DNA of 64,000 bases from Asticcacaulis sp. AC466 (lineage in GTDB: Bacteria > Pseudomonadota > Alphaproteobacteria > Caulobacterales > Caulobacteraceae). A program made the translations under genes and the position numbers. Position 1 is the first letter of the stretch. The number at the start of each line of letters is the position of its first letter. The stretch is from the NCBI RefSeq assembly GCF_000495815.1, contig NZ_AWGE01000001.1, forward strand, positions 124,001 through 188,000, read 5' to 3'. A model generated the notes under the pieces. It was not told the DNA's origin and did not search any database. It saw only the letters and a program-made list of their open reading frames with translations. Below are positions 1-8,947 of this stretch, piece after piece.

Positions 1-148
1 CGCCCGGGCGCAGTTTCGTTTTCTTGGCAAACAGGCTGCGCAGGATGGCGGCAAGGGCGCGCGGCAAGGGCGGCAGCAGGTGCGCCGTTTCTTCCGGCAG
101 CAGGGCGTCGTAACGCAACAGGATAAATCCCGTGCGGAACATGCGCAT
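1..148 (-). CDS. ubiB: UbiB-family ubiquinone biosynthesis kinase-like protein (N-terminal fragment)
   Basis: Only the first ~49 codons are inside the window; the gene runs off the left edge on the minus strand. The visible N-terminus (MRMFRTGFILLRYDALLPE, later KKTKLRPG) resembles the start of alphaproteobacterial UbiB proteins just before the conserved stretch leading to the KxGQ motif, which lies outside. UbiB is an atypical membrane-associated kinase/ATPase needed for ubiquinone synthesis. It lies directly downstream of ubiE on the same strand, 25 bases after its stop, the usual ubiE-ubiB order. The start is uncertain: ATG at 148 is chosen, but the frame stays open upstream to a TTG at 169. 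The kinase core is not visible, so the call rests on the N-terminus and context. Confidence 0.7.
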   Translation of the reverse strand, partial: MRMFRTGFILLRYDALLPEETAHLLPPLPRALAAILRSLFAKKTKLRPG

Positions 149-173
149 CCATGTACTGAGAGACGCCAATAAC

Positions 174-962
174 CTACGCCCAGCCCTCATGCAGGGCACA
201 GACCCCACCGGTGAAATTGGTGTAACGGGCGCGTTTGAAGCCGGCCGTTTCCATCATGTCCCTGAACCGGTCCTGATCAGGGAAGCGCTGAATGCTTTCG
301 ACCAGGTACTGATAGCTATCGCGGTCCTGGGCAACCAATTGGCCCATGAATGGAATGACCTTGAACGAATAGGTTTCATAGATTTTCGCAATTACTGAAG
401 AGGTCGGGTGCGAGAACTCCAGACAGAAGAAACGTCCACCCGGCTTGAGCACGCGGCGGGCTTCGTTGAGCGCAACCTGGACGTCGGCCACATTGCGAAT
501 GCCAAACGAAATGATGTAGGCGTCGACGGACTTGTCCGCGATGGCGAGGTTCATGGCGTCGCCGACCGACCAGGTGATCTCCGGCTCGTCGAGATGCCGT
601 TTCGCCGATTTTTCGCGACCGGCCATGATCATGGCTTCGTTATAGTCGATGATGCGGATCTCGGCGTCGCGGGCCTCGTACCCGCGCGCGATACGCCGGG
701 CCTTGGCGGCGCGCGCCAGCTTGGCCAGTCGGCGCGCGATGTCACCGGTGCCGCCGGCGCAGTCGATGATGATCTCACCCGGTTGCGGATTGAGGCGGGC
801 GCAGGCGGCATCCTTCCAGACATGATGGACGCCACCGGACATGACGTCGTTCATGAGGTCGTACTTGTCGGCGACATTGCGGAAGACGTCGTGGACCATC
901 GCGACTTTTTCGCGGGCGTCGACATCCTTGAAACCAAAAGGGGAGGTGGCTTGCTGGGTCAT
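174..962 (-). CDS. ubiE: Ubiquinone/menaquinone biosynthesis C-methyltransferase UbiE
   Basis: SAM-dependent C-methyltransferase of the ubiquinone (and menaquinone) pathway, acting on the polyprenyl benzoquinol ring in the cytoplasm. The 262-residue product has the family N-terminal signature around residues 25-45 ([19 protein letters not shown]), the SAM-binding motif [10 protein letters not shown], and the conserved C-terminal [18 protein letters not shown]. The frame extends to 1025, but the ATG at 962 ([14 protein letters not shown]) matches the usual family start, so it is preferred. It is followed by ubiB, and the two are probably cotranscribed. Length is normal for the family. Confidence 0.96.
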   Translation of the reverse strand: MTQQATSPFGFKDVDAREKVAMVHDVFRNVADKYDLMNDVMSGGVHHVWKDAACARLNPQPGEIIIDCAGGTGDIARRLAKLARAAKARRIARGYEARDAEIRIIDYNEAMIMAGREKSAKRHLDEPEITWSVGDAMNLAIADKSVDAYIISFGIRNVADVQVALNEARRVLKPGGRFFCLEFSHPTSSVIAKIYETYSFKVIPFMGQLVAQDRDSYQYLVESIQRFPDQDRFRDMMETAGFKRARYTNFTGGVCALHEGWA

Positions 963-1052
963 GGGCGCGTTGTAGCCCGAAACCGGTGCCTTTGCGAAGT
1001 GGAAATATGGCTGGGTCGCGGGCAAAATGTCGCGTTGTGGCGGCGGTTAGGC

Positions 1053-1562
1053 CTACATCTTCCCATCCGCCTTGTCTGCCGTACGGCGGAAAGGTCCCTT
1101 ATAACCGGGCAAGGTGCGGCGGCGGCGATCGGGACCGACATAGGTGGACGACTTGACCCATCCGCGTTCATTGTTGATCACGCTCTTCAGCCGGTCGATC
1201 AGCGCGCGGGCGGTCAATGGCTTGGCGACAATTTCATTGACGCCAGCATCCCGGGCCTCCAGCACGCGCCGGCGATCGGTATGGCCGGTCATCATGATAA
1301 TGGGTACATAAGGATGAGAGCTGTCGGTACCGCGACGAATCAGACGGGTGAATTCAATGCCGTCGATGGTTTCCATGACAAGGTCGAGAATGATGACGTC
1401 GGGGCGCCAGTCGCGAACGATTTCGAGGGCTTCCGCCCCGTCAGAAGCTTCGCGTATCAGGGTGATGCCAATGGCACGCAACATCGTGCAGACAATCACC
1501 CGCATGTAGTGGTTATCGTCTACTACAAGCACCATTACGCGTGCAAACTGACTCAATTGCAA
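1053..1562 (-). CDS. CheY-like single-domain response regulator with basic C-terminal tail
   Basis: The product is a 169-residue receiver-domain protein. The acidic pair VVDD, the phospho-acceptor Asp in DVIILDLVM, the Thr in IIMMTGH and the Lys in VAKPL are all present, so it should be phosphorylatable. No DNA-binding or enzymatic output domain follows; instead there is a basic tail ending in YVGPDRRRR...GPFRR, a motif seen in many alphaproteobacterial stand-alone regulators. The preferred start is TTG at 1562, because AAGGAG lies 4-5 bases before it; the ATG at 1535 has no ribosome site. The cognate kinase is not identifiable nearby. The gene is divergent from the alpha-2-macroglobulin gene, with about 210 bases between them in which I see no clear operator. 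Confidence 0.85.
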   Translation of the reverse strand: MQLSQFARVMVLVVDDNHYMRVIVCTMLRAIGITLIREASDGAEALEIVRDWRPDVIILDLVMETIDGIEFTRLIRRGTDSSHPYVPIIMMTGHTDRRRVLEARDAGVNEIVAKPLTARALIDRLKSVINNERGWVKSSTYVGPDRRRRTLPGYKGPFRRTADKADGKM

Positions 1563-1775
1563 TCGTCTCCTTTACCGTTTCCGCGTTCTACATTGGCCGA
1601 AAATGGTAATATACTATAGGCGTCGTTCGGCGGGTGTGTCCGCTTTATAAAATCACTAGCCTTATTTGCAGATTTGACAAAACAAAGATTGATCTTTGCG
1701 CAATTCATGCTTTGAGTCGTCCATCAAAGAAAATTCAGGGTGTCGAAGCACCCTGGTCGCGACGGGGGACTCACC

Positions 1776-4700
1776 ATGATCGACTGGCACAACCGAACTC
1801 TTATCGCGGGCGCCGCCGCGGTTTTGATTGCGGGCTTCGGGATTGGCTTTCTGACCGATCATGCCCTGAGCAGCAATGCGCGCGAAAAGACCGCCGCCGC
1901 CGCAGGTGAGATTGGAAAGCCTGCGACCGGCCTGTTCGGCAAGGTCCGTGACAAAAACGCGCCGCGCGCCGGTGATCGTAAGCCGGATGGGTTCGACGTC
2001 TGGAAACAAACCCTCGACACGTCCGGCGCATCGCCCAAGGCGTGCGTGCAGTTCTCAAAGCCGCTCGATGCCAGCAAGCCCTATGGCGATTACGTTGTCG
2101 TGTCGCCAGCCCTGCCGTCGGCGCCCGCCATTGCCGTGAAGAATGACACGCTTTGCGTATCGGGCTTCGGTTTCAATGATCGCCGCATTACCCTTCTGAA
2201 GGGGCTGCCCGGCAAGGGCAGCGAACAGTTGAAGGAAAATCGCGACCTCGATTTCAGCTTCGGAGAAAAGCCGCCCTATGTCGGCTTTGCCGGTAACGGC
2301 GTCATCCTGCCGCGCGAAGAAGCCGATGGTGTGGCCGTTGAGACTGTCAATGTCTCAGCTCTGGCGTTCGAAGTCTGGCACGTTTCCGATCGCAACCTGG
2401 TGCGCAAGCAGGTTTCCGCGCCCGACCCGGTGGCCGAAGGCGAATATGATTACGGCTATGGCGACGATTCCGCCGATGATATCGGCGTCAAGATCTGGAC
2501 CGGCAAGGTGGCGGTCAAGTCCGGCAACGGCGATCGTGTCACGACCGTTTTCCCACTCGGCGCAGTTCTGAAGACCCTGAAACCGGGTGCCTATGTCGTC
2601 AAGGTGCGCGACGCCTCCGGCGGGCGTGACAAAAATGAAAGCGATGAGCCGGCAAAGGCGCGCCGGTGGATACTGTACACCGACATGGCCCTGACTACCT
2701 ACAAGGGTCAGAATGGTCTCGACGTCGTGGCGCGGTCGTTGAAAACCGCCAAGCCCCTGTCCGGCGTCAAGGTCGATCTGGTCGCCAGCAATGGCGATGT
2801 TCTGGGCGAAGCCCGTACCGACGTTGATGGCCGCGCCACGTTCGGTGGCGCGCTGCTGAAAGGCAAGGATGCCCTGACAGCCAAGATGGTCATGGCCTAT
2901 GGCGCCAATGACGATTTTACAGCCAGCGAACTCGATCGTTCGCCCATGGATTTGACATCCCACAATGTCGGCGGTCGCGATACGGGCGGCGAAAAGGGCG
3001 ACGGCCGGGCGAATGCGTCGGGCGTCGATAGCTATATGTACGCTGACCGCGGCATCTACCGTCCCGGCGAGAGCGTGCACCTGGTGGCCATGATCCGCGA
3101 TCCGGAAGGCCGCGTCATCAAGGACCGGAAGGGCGTCATCGTTATTTCGCGCCCATCAGGCGTGGAAGCCTTCCGCCTGCATTTCGACAAAACGCCGATG
3201 GGTTATGCGGGCGCCAATGTCACCCTGCCGAAATCCGCACCGCGCGGCCAATGGTCGGCACGCGTCGAATTGACCGGCATGGATCAACCGGCAGGTTCGA
3301 CCTCATTCGCCGTTGAAGATTTCGCTCCGCAACGCCTTGGCGTCGATATCAAGGCGGACGCCCAGCGCCCCATGTTGTCGCCCACGGAAACGCGTCCCGT
3401 CACCGTCAATGCCCGCTATCTCTATGGCGCCATTGGCGCAGGCTTGCAGGTGACCGGAGAGGCGCGCATCCGTGCCGATGGCAACCCGTTCCCGGCTTTT
3501 AACGAATATCGCTTCGGGGATGAAACCAAGCCGTATGAAGAAAAATACGTCGATTTGCCCGGCACGACGACCGATGGTCAAGGCAATGCGCTGTTCCCGT
3601 TCCAGGCCTCCCTGGCCGGCGACACGACTCAGCCCCTGACGGTGCTGCTGACGGCGTCGGTGTTCGAACCGGGCGGGCGGCCCGTGCGGGAAAGCCAGAC
3701 TCTGCGGATCAAGACGGCGCCGCTCTATCTCGGCGTCAAGGTGGACCAGAAGGACCGCAACTGGCGCGATGCGCCGCGCATGGCCTTCAACATTATCGGC
3801 CTGACGCCCCAGGGCCAGAAGACCGCCGCCAAGGGCGTGGTGGTCAAGCTGATTTCGGAAGTCTGGGACTATGACTGGTACATTTCCGGCGGGAAGTGGA
3901 ATTGGCGCTCGACCCATCGCGACGTCGTGGTCTCCACCAAGACCTACGACCTGAATGCCAATACCGGCGCTTCGTTCGAGCGCAATCTCGACTGGGGCGA
4001 TTATCGTCTGGAAGTCGAATTGCCTGGACAGGCTCGCACTGTGACGCGCTTCTCCTCCGGCTGGGGATCGACGCAAAAGGGCACGGACGCGCCAGATTTC
4101 GTTCGCCTGACGACGGGTAGTAAAACCTATAACCAGGGCGACACTATCGAACTGACCCTGAAAGGTCCGTACAAGGGCGAAGCCCAGATCGCGGTGGCGA
4201 CCGATCACCTCATCGACCTGAAGACCGTATCGGTCGGCGAGAACGGCACGACGGTGCGCCTGAAATCCTCGGCGGCCTGGGGCGGCGGCGCCTACATCAT
4301 GGTCAGCGTCATGCAGCCGCGCGATCCGGTGACGTCGTCCAAGCCTCGCCGCGCCATCGGCCTCATCTATGTGCCGCTCGATCCGAAGTCGCGCAAGCTG
4401 GGCGTCAAGGTTCTGGCCTCCGACCAGCCGCAGCGCCCGCAGGTTGACAAGAACGGCAACGGTTTCATCGACGTGCCGATCCAGATTAGCGGCGTCAAGA
4501 TCGGCGATCGCGCCAAGGTCAGCGTCGCCGTGGTCGATCAGGGTATCCTCAACCTGACCAAGTTCAAGTCGCCCGATCCGGTCGATTGGTACTTCGGCAA
4601 GCGTGCGCTGGGCGTTGATTACAACGATGATTACGGCCGTCTGCTCGACCCCAATCTCGGTGCGGCGGCGCCGACCTTCGGGGGTGACCAGTTGGGTGGC

Positions 4701-6764
4701 GAAGGCCTGACAACCACGCCCATCCGCACCATCGCTCTGTGGTCTGGGGTGGTTCAGACCGGCCTGGATGGCAAGGCCTATATCCGCCTGCCGATTCAGA
4801 AGTTCAATGGCGAATTGCGCGTCATGGCCGTCGCCTGGACCGACGATGCCGTTGGCAAGGCCGACAGCCGGATGATTATCCGTGAGCCGGTGGTGGCCGA
4901 TCTGGCCCTGCCGCGCTTCCTGGCCCCCGGAGATACCGCCTTCGCTACCTTGCAGCTGGACAATACGGACGGCAAGCCGGGGCTTTACAAGGCCGTGGTC
5001 AAGGGCCTGCAAGGTCTGATCCTGGCGTTTGAAAAGGCGTTCAATCTCAACAGGGGCCAGGGCGCGATTGAGACCATTCCGATGACCGCACCCAATCGGA
5101 CCGGCATTTCCACGGTTCAGATCGGCCTGAACGGTCAGGGCTACGTCTTCAATGACAGCTTCCAGATTCAGACCCGAAATGGTTGGGGGCCGCAAACCCG
5201 CGTCATGACCGCGTCGCAGAAGGTCAATGAAGTCTGGACGCCTGACAGCGCCCTGCTGGCAGGGCTCCAGCCGGGGTCCGCCACGGTAGAGGTCAGCTAC
5301 TCACCCTTCCGCAACATCGATCCGGCTCCTCTGGCTGCTAATCTCAGTAAATATCCCTATGGCTGCACCGAACAGGTGACGTCGGCGGCCATGCCGTGGC
5401 TGTTCGTGTCGGAATCGCTGGTAGGCAAGACAGCCGCCGGTCCGGCTCAGGCCGCATTGAAACAGGCCGCAGACAAGATCCTCGATCGCCAGTCGCAGGA
5501 TGGCGCCTTCGGCCTGTGGCGGCCCGGCGATGGTAATGCCGATGGCTTTGTCGGCGCCTATGCCACCGACTTCCTGCTCGAAGCCAAGGCCCGTGGCGTT
5601 TATGTGCCTCAGGAGGCCATCGACAAATCGCTCAATGCCATGCGCCAGATGTCACGTCCGGACGGTTATGCCAGCGTCAACTATCGCCTCAGCGTCCCGT
5701 CCAGTTGGAACTGGTTCGGCGTGTCCGGCGAACAATTGACCAAGCAACTGCGTTCGCGTGCCTCGGCCTATTCGCTGTACGTCCTGGCCAAGGCCCATTC
5801 GGGCGACCTGGCGCGGCTGCGCTGGTATCGTGACGTTCAGTTCCGTGAGGAAAAATCGCCTCTGGCCCGTGCCCAGATTGCGGCCGGCCTGGTCATGATG
5901 GGGGATCGTTCGCGCGGTCGCCTGGCGTTCAACGAAGCAATCCAGGCGCTCGGCTACTCAGATCCGAACGATTGGTACCAGACGCCGCTGCGTGATCTGG
6001 CCGGCATCATCGCATTGGCTTACGAAGTCGGTGAAGGCGATATTGCCCGCTCACTCATCCCGCGTCTGGAAAATGCCATGAAAAGCCCGTCGCAGATGAA
6101 CACCATCGAAAGCGCCTATGTGCTAAAGGCGGCCTCCTACATGATGAAGGCTGCCGGCGCGACCAAGATCGACGCCCAAGGCGTGAGCGTTTTGCCGAGC
6201 AGCCTCAATGTCCAGCGTTACGGCATTGGGCAATTGGCGGCGGCACGCCTGAAGAACGGCGGATCGGGTCCGATCTGGCGGACGGTGACGGTGATCGGTA
6301 CGCCGATCGCGGCGCCGGGCGCAGAATCGCATGGAATATCGCTGGTCAAGACCTTCTATAACCTGGACGGCTCGCGTCTCGATCCGTCGCACCTGACTCA
6401 GGGGCAGAAGGTTTTGGTGGTCATTTCCGGTCGCTCGGATCGGGCGGAACTGCGGCCCATCGTCGTTGACGATCCGTTGCCTGCCGGTTTCGAAATCGAA
6501 TCGACCCTGACCAATGAAGATGCGAAGAATGGTCCGTTCCGCTTCGTCGGCACCTTGACCGATCTGAAGGTGTCGGAAGCGCGCGACGACCGCTTCATCG
6601 CGGCGCTGGATGTTACGGCTTCGAACAGCTTTAGCATGGCCTATATCGCCCGCGCGGTGACGCAAGGCGACTTCTACCTGCCGGGCGCGGAAGCGAAGGA
6701 CTTCTATCGTCCGGAAACCTACGGCCGCACCCAGGGTGGCCGCATGGTCATCGGCGCGCGCTAA
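1776..6764 (+). CDS. Alpha-2-macroglobulin family protein (YfhM-like, thioester type)
   Basis: The product is a 1662-residue envelope protein of the bacterial alpha-2-macroglobulin family, thought to trap foreign proteases in the periplasm. The length is close to E. coli YfhM. An N-terminal hydrophobic segment (residues ~8-25, LIAGAAAVLIAGFGIGF) lacks a lipobox cysteine, so it is probably an uncleaved anchor rather than a lipoprotein signal. Macroglobulin-like repeats follow, including YMYADRGIYRPGESVHL. The thioester motif CTEQ is intact at residues 1197-1200, followed by the alpha-helical thioester domain. The ATG at 1776 is preferred to the GTG at 1740 because GGGGGA lies just before it. 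The downstream pbpC is its classical partner: PBP1C repairs peptidoglycan while the macroglobulin guards the periplasm. Confidence 0.95.
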   Translation: MIDWHNRTLIAGAAAVLIAGFGIGFLTDHALSSNAREKTAAAAGEIGKPATGLFGKVRDKNAPRAGDRKPDGFDVWKQTLDTSGASPKACVQFSKPLDASKPYGDYVVVSPALPSAPAIAVKNDTLCVSGFGFNDRRITLLKGLPGKGSEQLKENRDLDFSFGEKPPYVGFAGNGVILPREEADGVAVETVNVSALAFEVWHVSDRNLVRKQVSAPDPVAEGEYDYGYGDDSADDIGVKIWTGKVAVKSGNGDRVTTVFPLGAVLKTLKPGAYVVKVRDASGGRDKNESDEPAKARRWILYTDMALTTYKGQNGLDVVARSLKTAKPLSGVKVDLVASNGDVLGEARTDVDGRATFGGALLKGKDALTAKMVMAYGANDDFTASELDRSPMDLTSHNVGGRDTGGEKGDGRANASGVDSYMYADRGIYRPGESVHLVAMIRDPEGRVIKDRKGVIVISRPSGVEAFRLHFDKTPMGYAGANVTLPKSAPRGQWSARVELTGMDQPAGSTSFAVEDFAPQRLGVDIKADAQRPMLSPTETRPVTVNARYLYGAIGAGLQVTGEARIRADGNPFPAFNEYRFGDETKPYEEKYVDLPGTTTDGQGNALFPFQASLAGDTTQPLTVLLTASVFEPGGRPVRESQTLRIKTAPLYLGVKVDQKDRNWRDAPRMAFNIIGLTPQGQKTAAKGVVVKLISEVWDYDWYISGGKWNWRSTHRDVVVSTKTYDLNANTGASFERNLDWGDYRLEVELPGQARTVTRFSSGWGSTQKGTDAPDFVRLTTGSKTYNQGDTIELTLKGPYKGEAQIAVATDHLIDLKTVSVGENGTTVRLKSSAAWGGGAYIMVSVMQPRDPVTSSKPRRAIGLIYVPLDPKSRKLGVKVLASDQPQRPQVDKNGNGFIDVPIQISGVKIGDRAKVSVAVVDQGILNLTKFKSPDPVDWYFGKRALGVDYNDDYGRLLDPNLGAAAPTFGGDQLGGEGLTTTPIRTIALWSGVVQTGLDGKAYIRLPIQKFNGELRVMAVAWTDDAVGKADSRMIIREPVVADLALPRFLAPGDTAFATLQLDNTDGKPGLYKAVVKGLQGLILAFEKAFNLNRGQGAIETIPMTAPNRTGISTVQIGLNGQGYVFNDSFQIQTRNGWGPQTRVMTASQKVNEVWTPDSALLAGLQPGSATVEVSYSPFRNIDPAPLAANLSKYPYGCTEQVTSAAMPWLFVSESLVGKTAAGPAQAALKQAADKILDRQSQDGAFGLWRPGDGNADGFVGAYATDFLLEAKARGVYVPQEAIDKSLNAMRQMSRPDGYASVNYRLSVPSSWNWFGVSGEQLTKQLRSRASAYSLYVLAKAHSGDLARLRWYRDVQFREEKSPLARAQIAAGLVMMGDRSRGRLAFNEAIQALGYSDPNDWYQTPLRDLAGIIALAYEVGEGDIARSLIPRLENAMKSPSQMNTIESAYVLKAASYMMKAAGATKIDAQGVSVLPSSLNVQRYGIGQLAAARLKNGGSGPIWRTVTVIGTPIAAPGAESHGISLVKTFYNLDGSRLDPSHLTQGQKVLVVISGRSDRAELRPIVVDDPLPAGFEIESTLTNEDAKNGPFRFVGTLTDLKVSEARDDRFIAALDVTASNSFSMAYIARAVTQGDFYLPGAEAKDFYRPETYGRTQGGRMVIGAR

Positions 6765-6785
6765 CCCGCCCGCCCCCTCACCCAA

Positions 6786-6809
6786 CCCTCTCCCGCGTTC
6801 GGGAGAGGG
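6786..6809. repeat. GC-rich palindrome between the macroglobulin gene and pbpC
   Basis: CCCTCTCCC and GGGAGAGGG form a perfect 9-base inverted repeat (10 pairs counting the inner G-C) around a short loop. It lies 21 bases after the macroglobulin stop and extends into the purine-rich ribosome site of pbpC. Such CCCTCTCCC/GGGAGAGGG elements are scattered in many proteobacterial genomes as short dispersed repeats. In an mRNA the hairpin would sequester part of the pbpC ribosome site, so it may moderate expression of pbpC relative to the first gene. That role is inference. Confidence 0.6.
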
Positions 6810-6824
6810 GGAAGACATGCGATT

Positions 6825-8918
6825 GTGTTCAGGCTTAAGACTATCCATTCAGAAAAACTGATTGCCCCGCTCGTCAAGGTCCTGATCGGTGTGCTGGGGG
6901 TTCAACTCATCATCGCGGCGCTGAATCTGGTTTTTCCGCCGGATATGTCGCGGGCGATGACGGCCTCCGCTGTGGCGCTCGACCGCAACGGGGCCTGGTT
7001 GCGCGCCCTTCCGGTGGATGATGGACGCTGGCGCATCCGCGCCGATCTGCAACGTACTGACCCGACCTTTCTGCGTCATGTGATCCGTGTCGAGGACGAA
7101 CGTTTTTACTGGCACCCCGGCGTCGATGCCACCTCGGTTGTAAGGGCGCTTTTGTCCAATCTGCACGCAGGCAATATCGTCTCCGGCGGATCGACCATCA
7201 CCATGCAGACGGCGCGCCTGCTCAGCCCGCATCCGCGTAGCTACGGCAACAAGCTGGTCGAAGCCCTGCGCGCAGTTCAGCTTGAGATGCGATATTCAAA
7301 ATCGGATATCCTGGCCATGTACCTGACGCTCGCCCCCTATGGCGGGAACCTCGAAGGCGTGCGCGCCGCATCGCTCAGCTATTTCGGCCATGAACCGCAA
7401 AGCCTGACCCTGGGCGAGCAGGCCCTGCTGATTTCCCTGCCTCAGGCGCCGGAAGCGCGCCGGCCGGACCGTCATCCGAAAACAGCGATGAGTGCCCGAA
7501 ACCTGATTTTGCAGCGTATGGCCACCGCCAATATTATCGGCACAGCCCAGGCGCGTGAAGCGGCGAGTGAGCCCATGGTGACGTCGCGTTTTGTCTTTCC
7601 GACATTGGCCTGGCACACCGCAGGGCGGCTGGCGCGGTCGGCCCGTGGGCTCCAGGCGACAGTGGTGACAACGATCGACGCCAATCTGCAAACCCGTCTG
7701 GAAGCCATGGCCGCGGCGACGGCGAAACAGCAGGGGCCTAACTCGTCGGTGGCCATCATTGTGGTCGATATCAAGACGCGTGGTGTGCGGGCGAGTGTTG
7801 GCGGCGGCGGATTGGACCGGCCCGGCGGTTGGGTGGATATGTCGCGCGCTTTGCGCTCGCCCGGTTCGGCGCTCAAGCCCTTTATCTACGGCTTCGCGTT
7901 CGAAGATGGCGTGGTGGCGCCCGACACCCGCCTGATGGATGCGCCGACACGCTTTGGCGACTATCAGCCAGAAGACTTCGACCGGGTTTTCCACGGCGAG
8001 GTGTCGGTGAAGGAGGCGCTGATCAATTCGCTGAACGTGCCAGCGGTCGCGGTGCTCAACCGTATCGGGCCGGAAGCGTTCCAGGGGCGCCTTGAGGCTG
8101 TCGGTGTGAAGCTGGTCGTGCCAAAATCGGGCCTGAAAGAATCCGGCCTGGCCCTGGCGCTGGGCGGGGAGGGCATTCATCTCAACGACCTGGCTGCTCT
8201 CTATGCGGCCTTGGGTGACCACGGGCTGGCGCGACCGCTGGCCTATACGGTCGGCGAAGAACAGACCTCAGGCGGCCAGCGCCTCATGCGTCCGGAAGCC
8301 GCCGACCGGGTTATATCGATTTTACGCGAAACGCCCCCGCCGGAAGGCCGCCTGCCAGGGCCCCTGATGAAAAACGCCAATCGACCGGCTTTCAAGACCG
8401 GAACGTCTTACGGTTACCGCGATGCCCTGGCGGTCGGGGTGGCGGGGGGCTATGCGGTGCTGGTGTGGACTGGGCGCCCGGATGGCGGCGCGCGCGCCGA
8501 TCAGACAGGCCGTGAAGCCGCGGCGCCCCTGCTGTTCGACGTCTTTGACCAGTTGCAGGCACCAAGCCAGGTGCCTCAGGCGATAGATCCTGCCGGCGCA
8601 CCGCGCGGCCTCAAAATGCTTGGCACGCCGGAATCGAAAGCCTCGATCCTCTTCCCGCCGAACAATGCCACCGTCTATGTTGAGGTCCGGGACGACAAGG
8701 CGGCCCTGACCGTCACCCGCCCGCTTAAGCTGTCGGCCCGCGGGCTACGGCCTGTCGAATGGTACGTCAATGGCCAGCCCCTGAAACTGGATGCCAATGG
8801 CGAGTACAGCTGGTCGCCGCCGACGGAAGGATTTTTTGACCTGAGCGTCATCGATGCGGCGGGTCACGAGGATCGCAGCCATGTTCGTGTCAAGGCGATC
8901 AAGGGCGATATCCGCTAA
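6825..8918 (+). CDS. pbpC: Penicillin-binding protein 1C (bifunctional transglycosylase/transpeptidase)
   Basis: Class A PBP of the 1C branch, 697 residues, inner-membrane anchored near residues 15-37. The glycosyltransferase motif RVEDERFYWHPGVD and the SGGSTITMQ stretch are present. The transpeptidase has SALK (catalytic Ser348, Lys351), SLN and KTGTSYG. The C-terminal ~90 residues (VEWYVNGQPL...GHEDRSHVRV) form the BiPBP_C-type beta domain typical of PBP1C. The start is GTG at 6825, preceded by a long purine-rich stretch (GGGAGAGGGGGAAGA); the ATG at 6817 is in another frame. It lies 60 bases after the alpha-2-macroglobulin gene, a known functional pairing, and ends 29 bases before the convergent transporter gene. 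Confidence 0.96.
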   Translation: MFRLKTIHSEKLIAPLVKVLIGVLGVQLIIAALNLVFPPDMSRAMTASAVALDRNGAWLRALPVDDGRWRIRADLQRTDPTFLRHVIRVEDERFYWHPGVDATSVVRALLSNLHAGNIVSGGSTITMQTARLLSPHPRSYGNKLVEALRAVQLEMRYSKSDILAMYLTLAPYGGNLEGVRAASLSYFGHEPQSLTLGEQALLISLPQAPEARRPDRHPKTAMSARNLILQRMATANIIGTAQAREAASEPMVTSRFVFPTLAWHTAGRLARSARGLQATVVTTIDANLQTRLEAMAAATAKQQGPNSSVAIIVVDIKTRGVRASVGGGGLDRPGGWVDMSRALRSPGSALKPFIYGFAFEDGVVAPDTRLMDAPTRFGDYQPEDFDRVFHGEVSVKEALINSLNVPAVAVLNRIGPEAFQGRLEAVGVKLVVPKSGLKESGLALALGGEGIHLNDLAALYAALGDHGLARPLAYTVGEEQTSGGQRLMRPEAADRVISILRETPPPEGRLPGPLMKNANRPAFKTGTSYGYRDALAVGVAGGYAVLVWTGRPDGGARADQTGREAAAPLLFDVFDQLQAPSQVPQAIDPAGAPRGLKMLGTPESKASILFPPNNATVYVEVRDDKAALTVTRPLKLSARGLRPVEWYVNGQPLKLDANGEYSWSPPTEGFFDLSVIDAAGHEDRSHVRVKAIKGDIR

Positions 8919-8947
8919 AACCCTGTTTAAGCTCGCAGATGGGCTGC

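Noticed and set aside
3303-5195. 630-residue antisense frame within the alpha-2-macroglobulin gene
   Set aside because: No domain is recognisable; the plus-strand protein carries the CTEQ thioester and its full length is normal.
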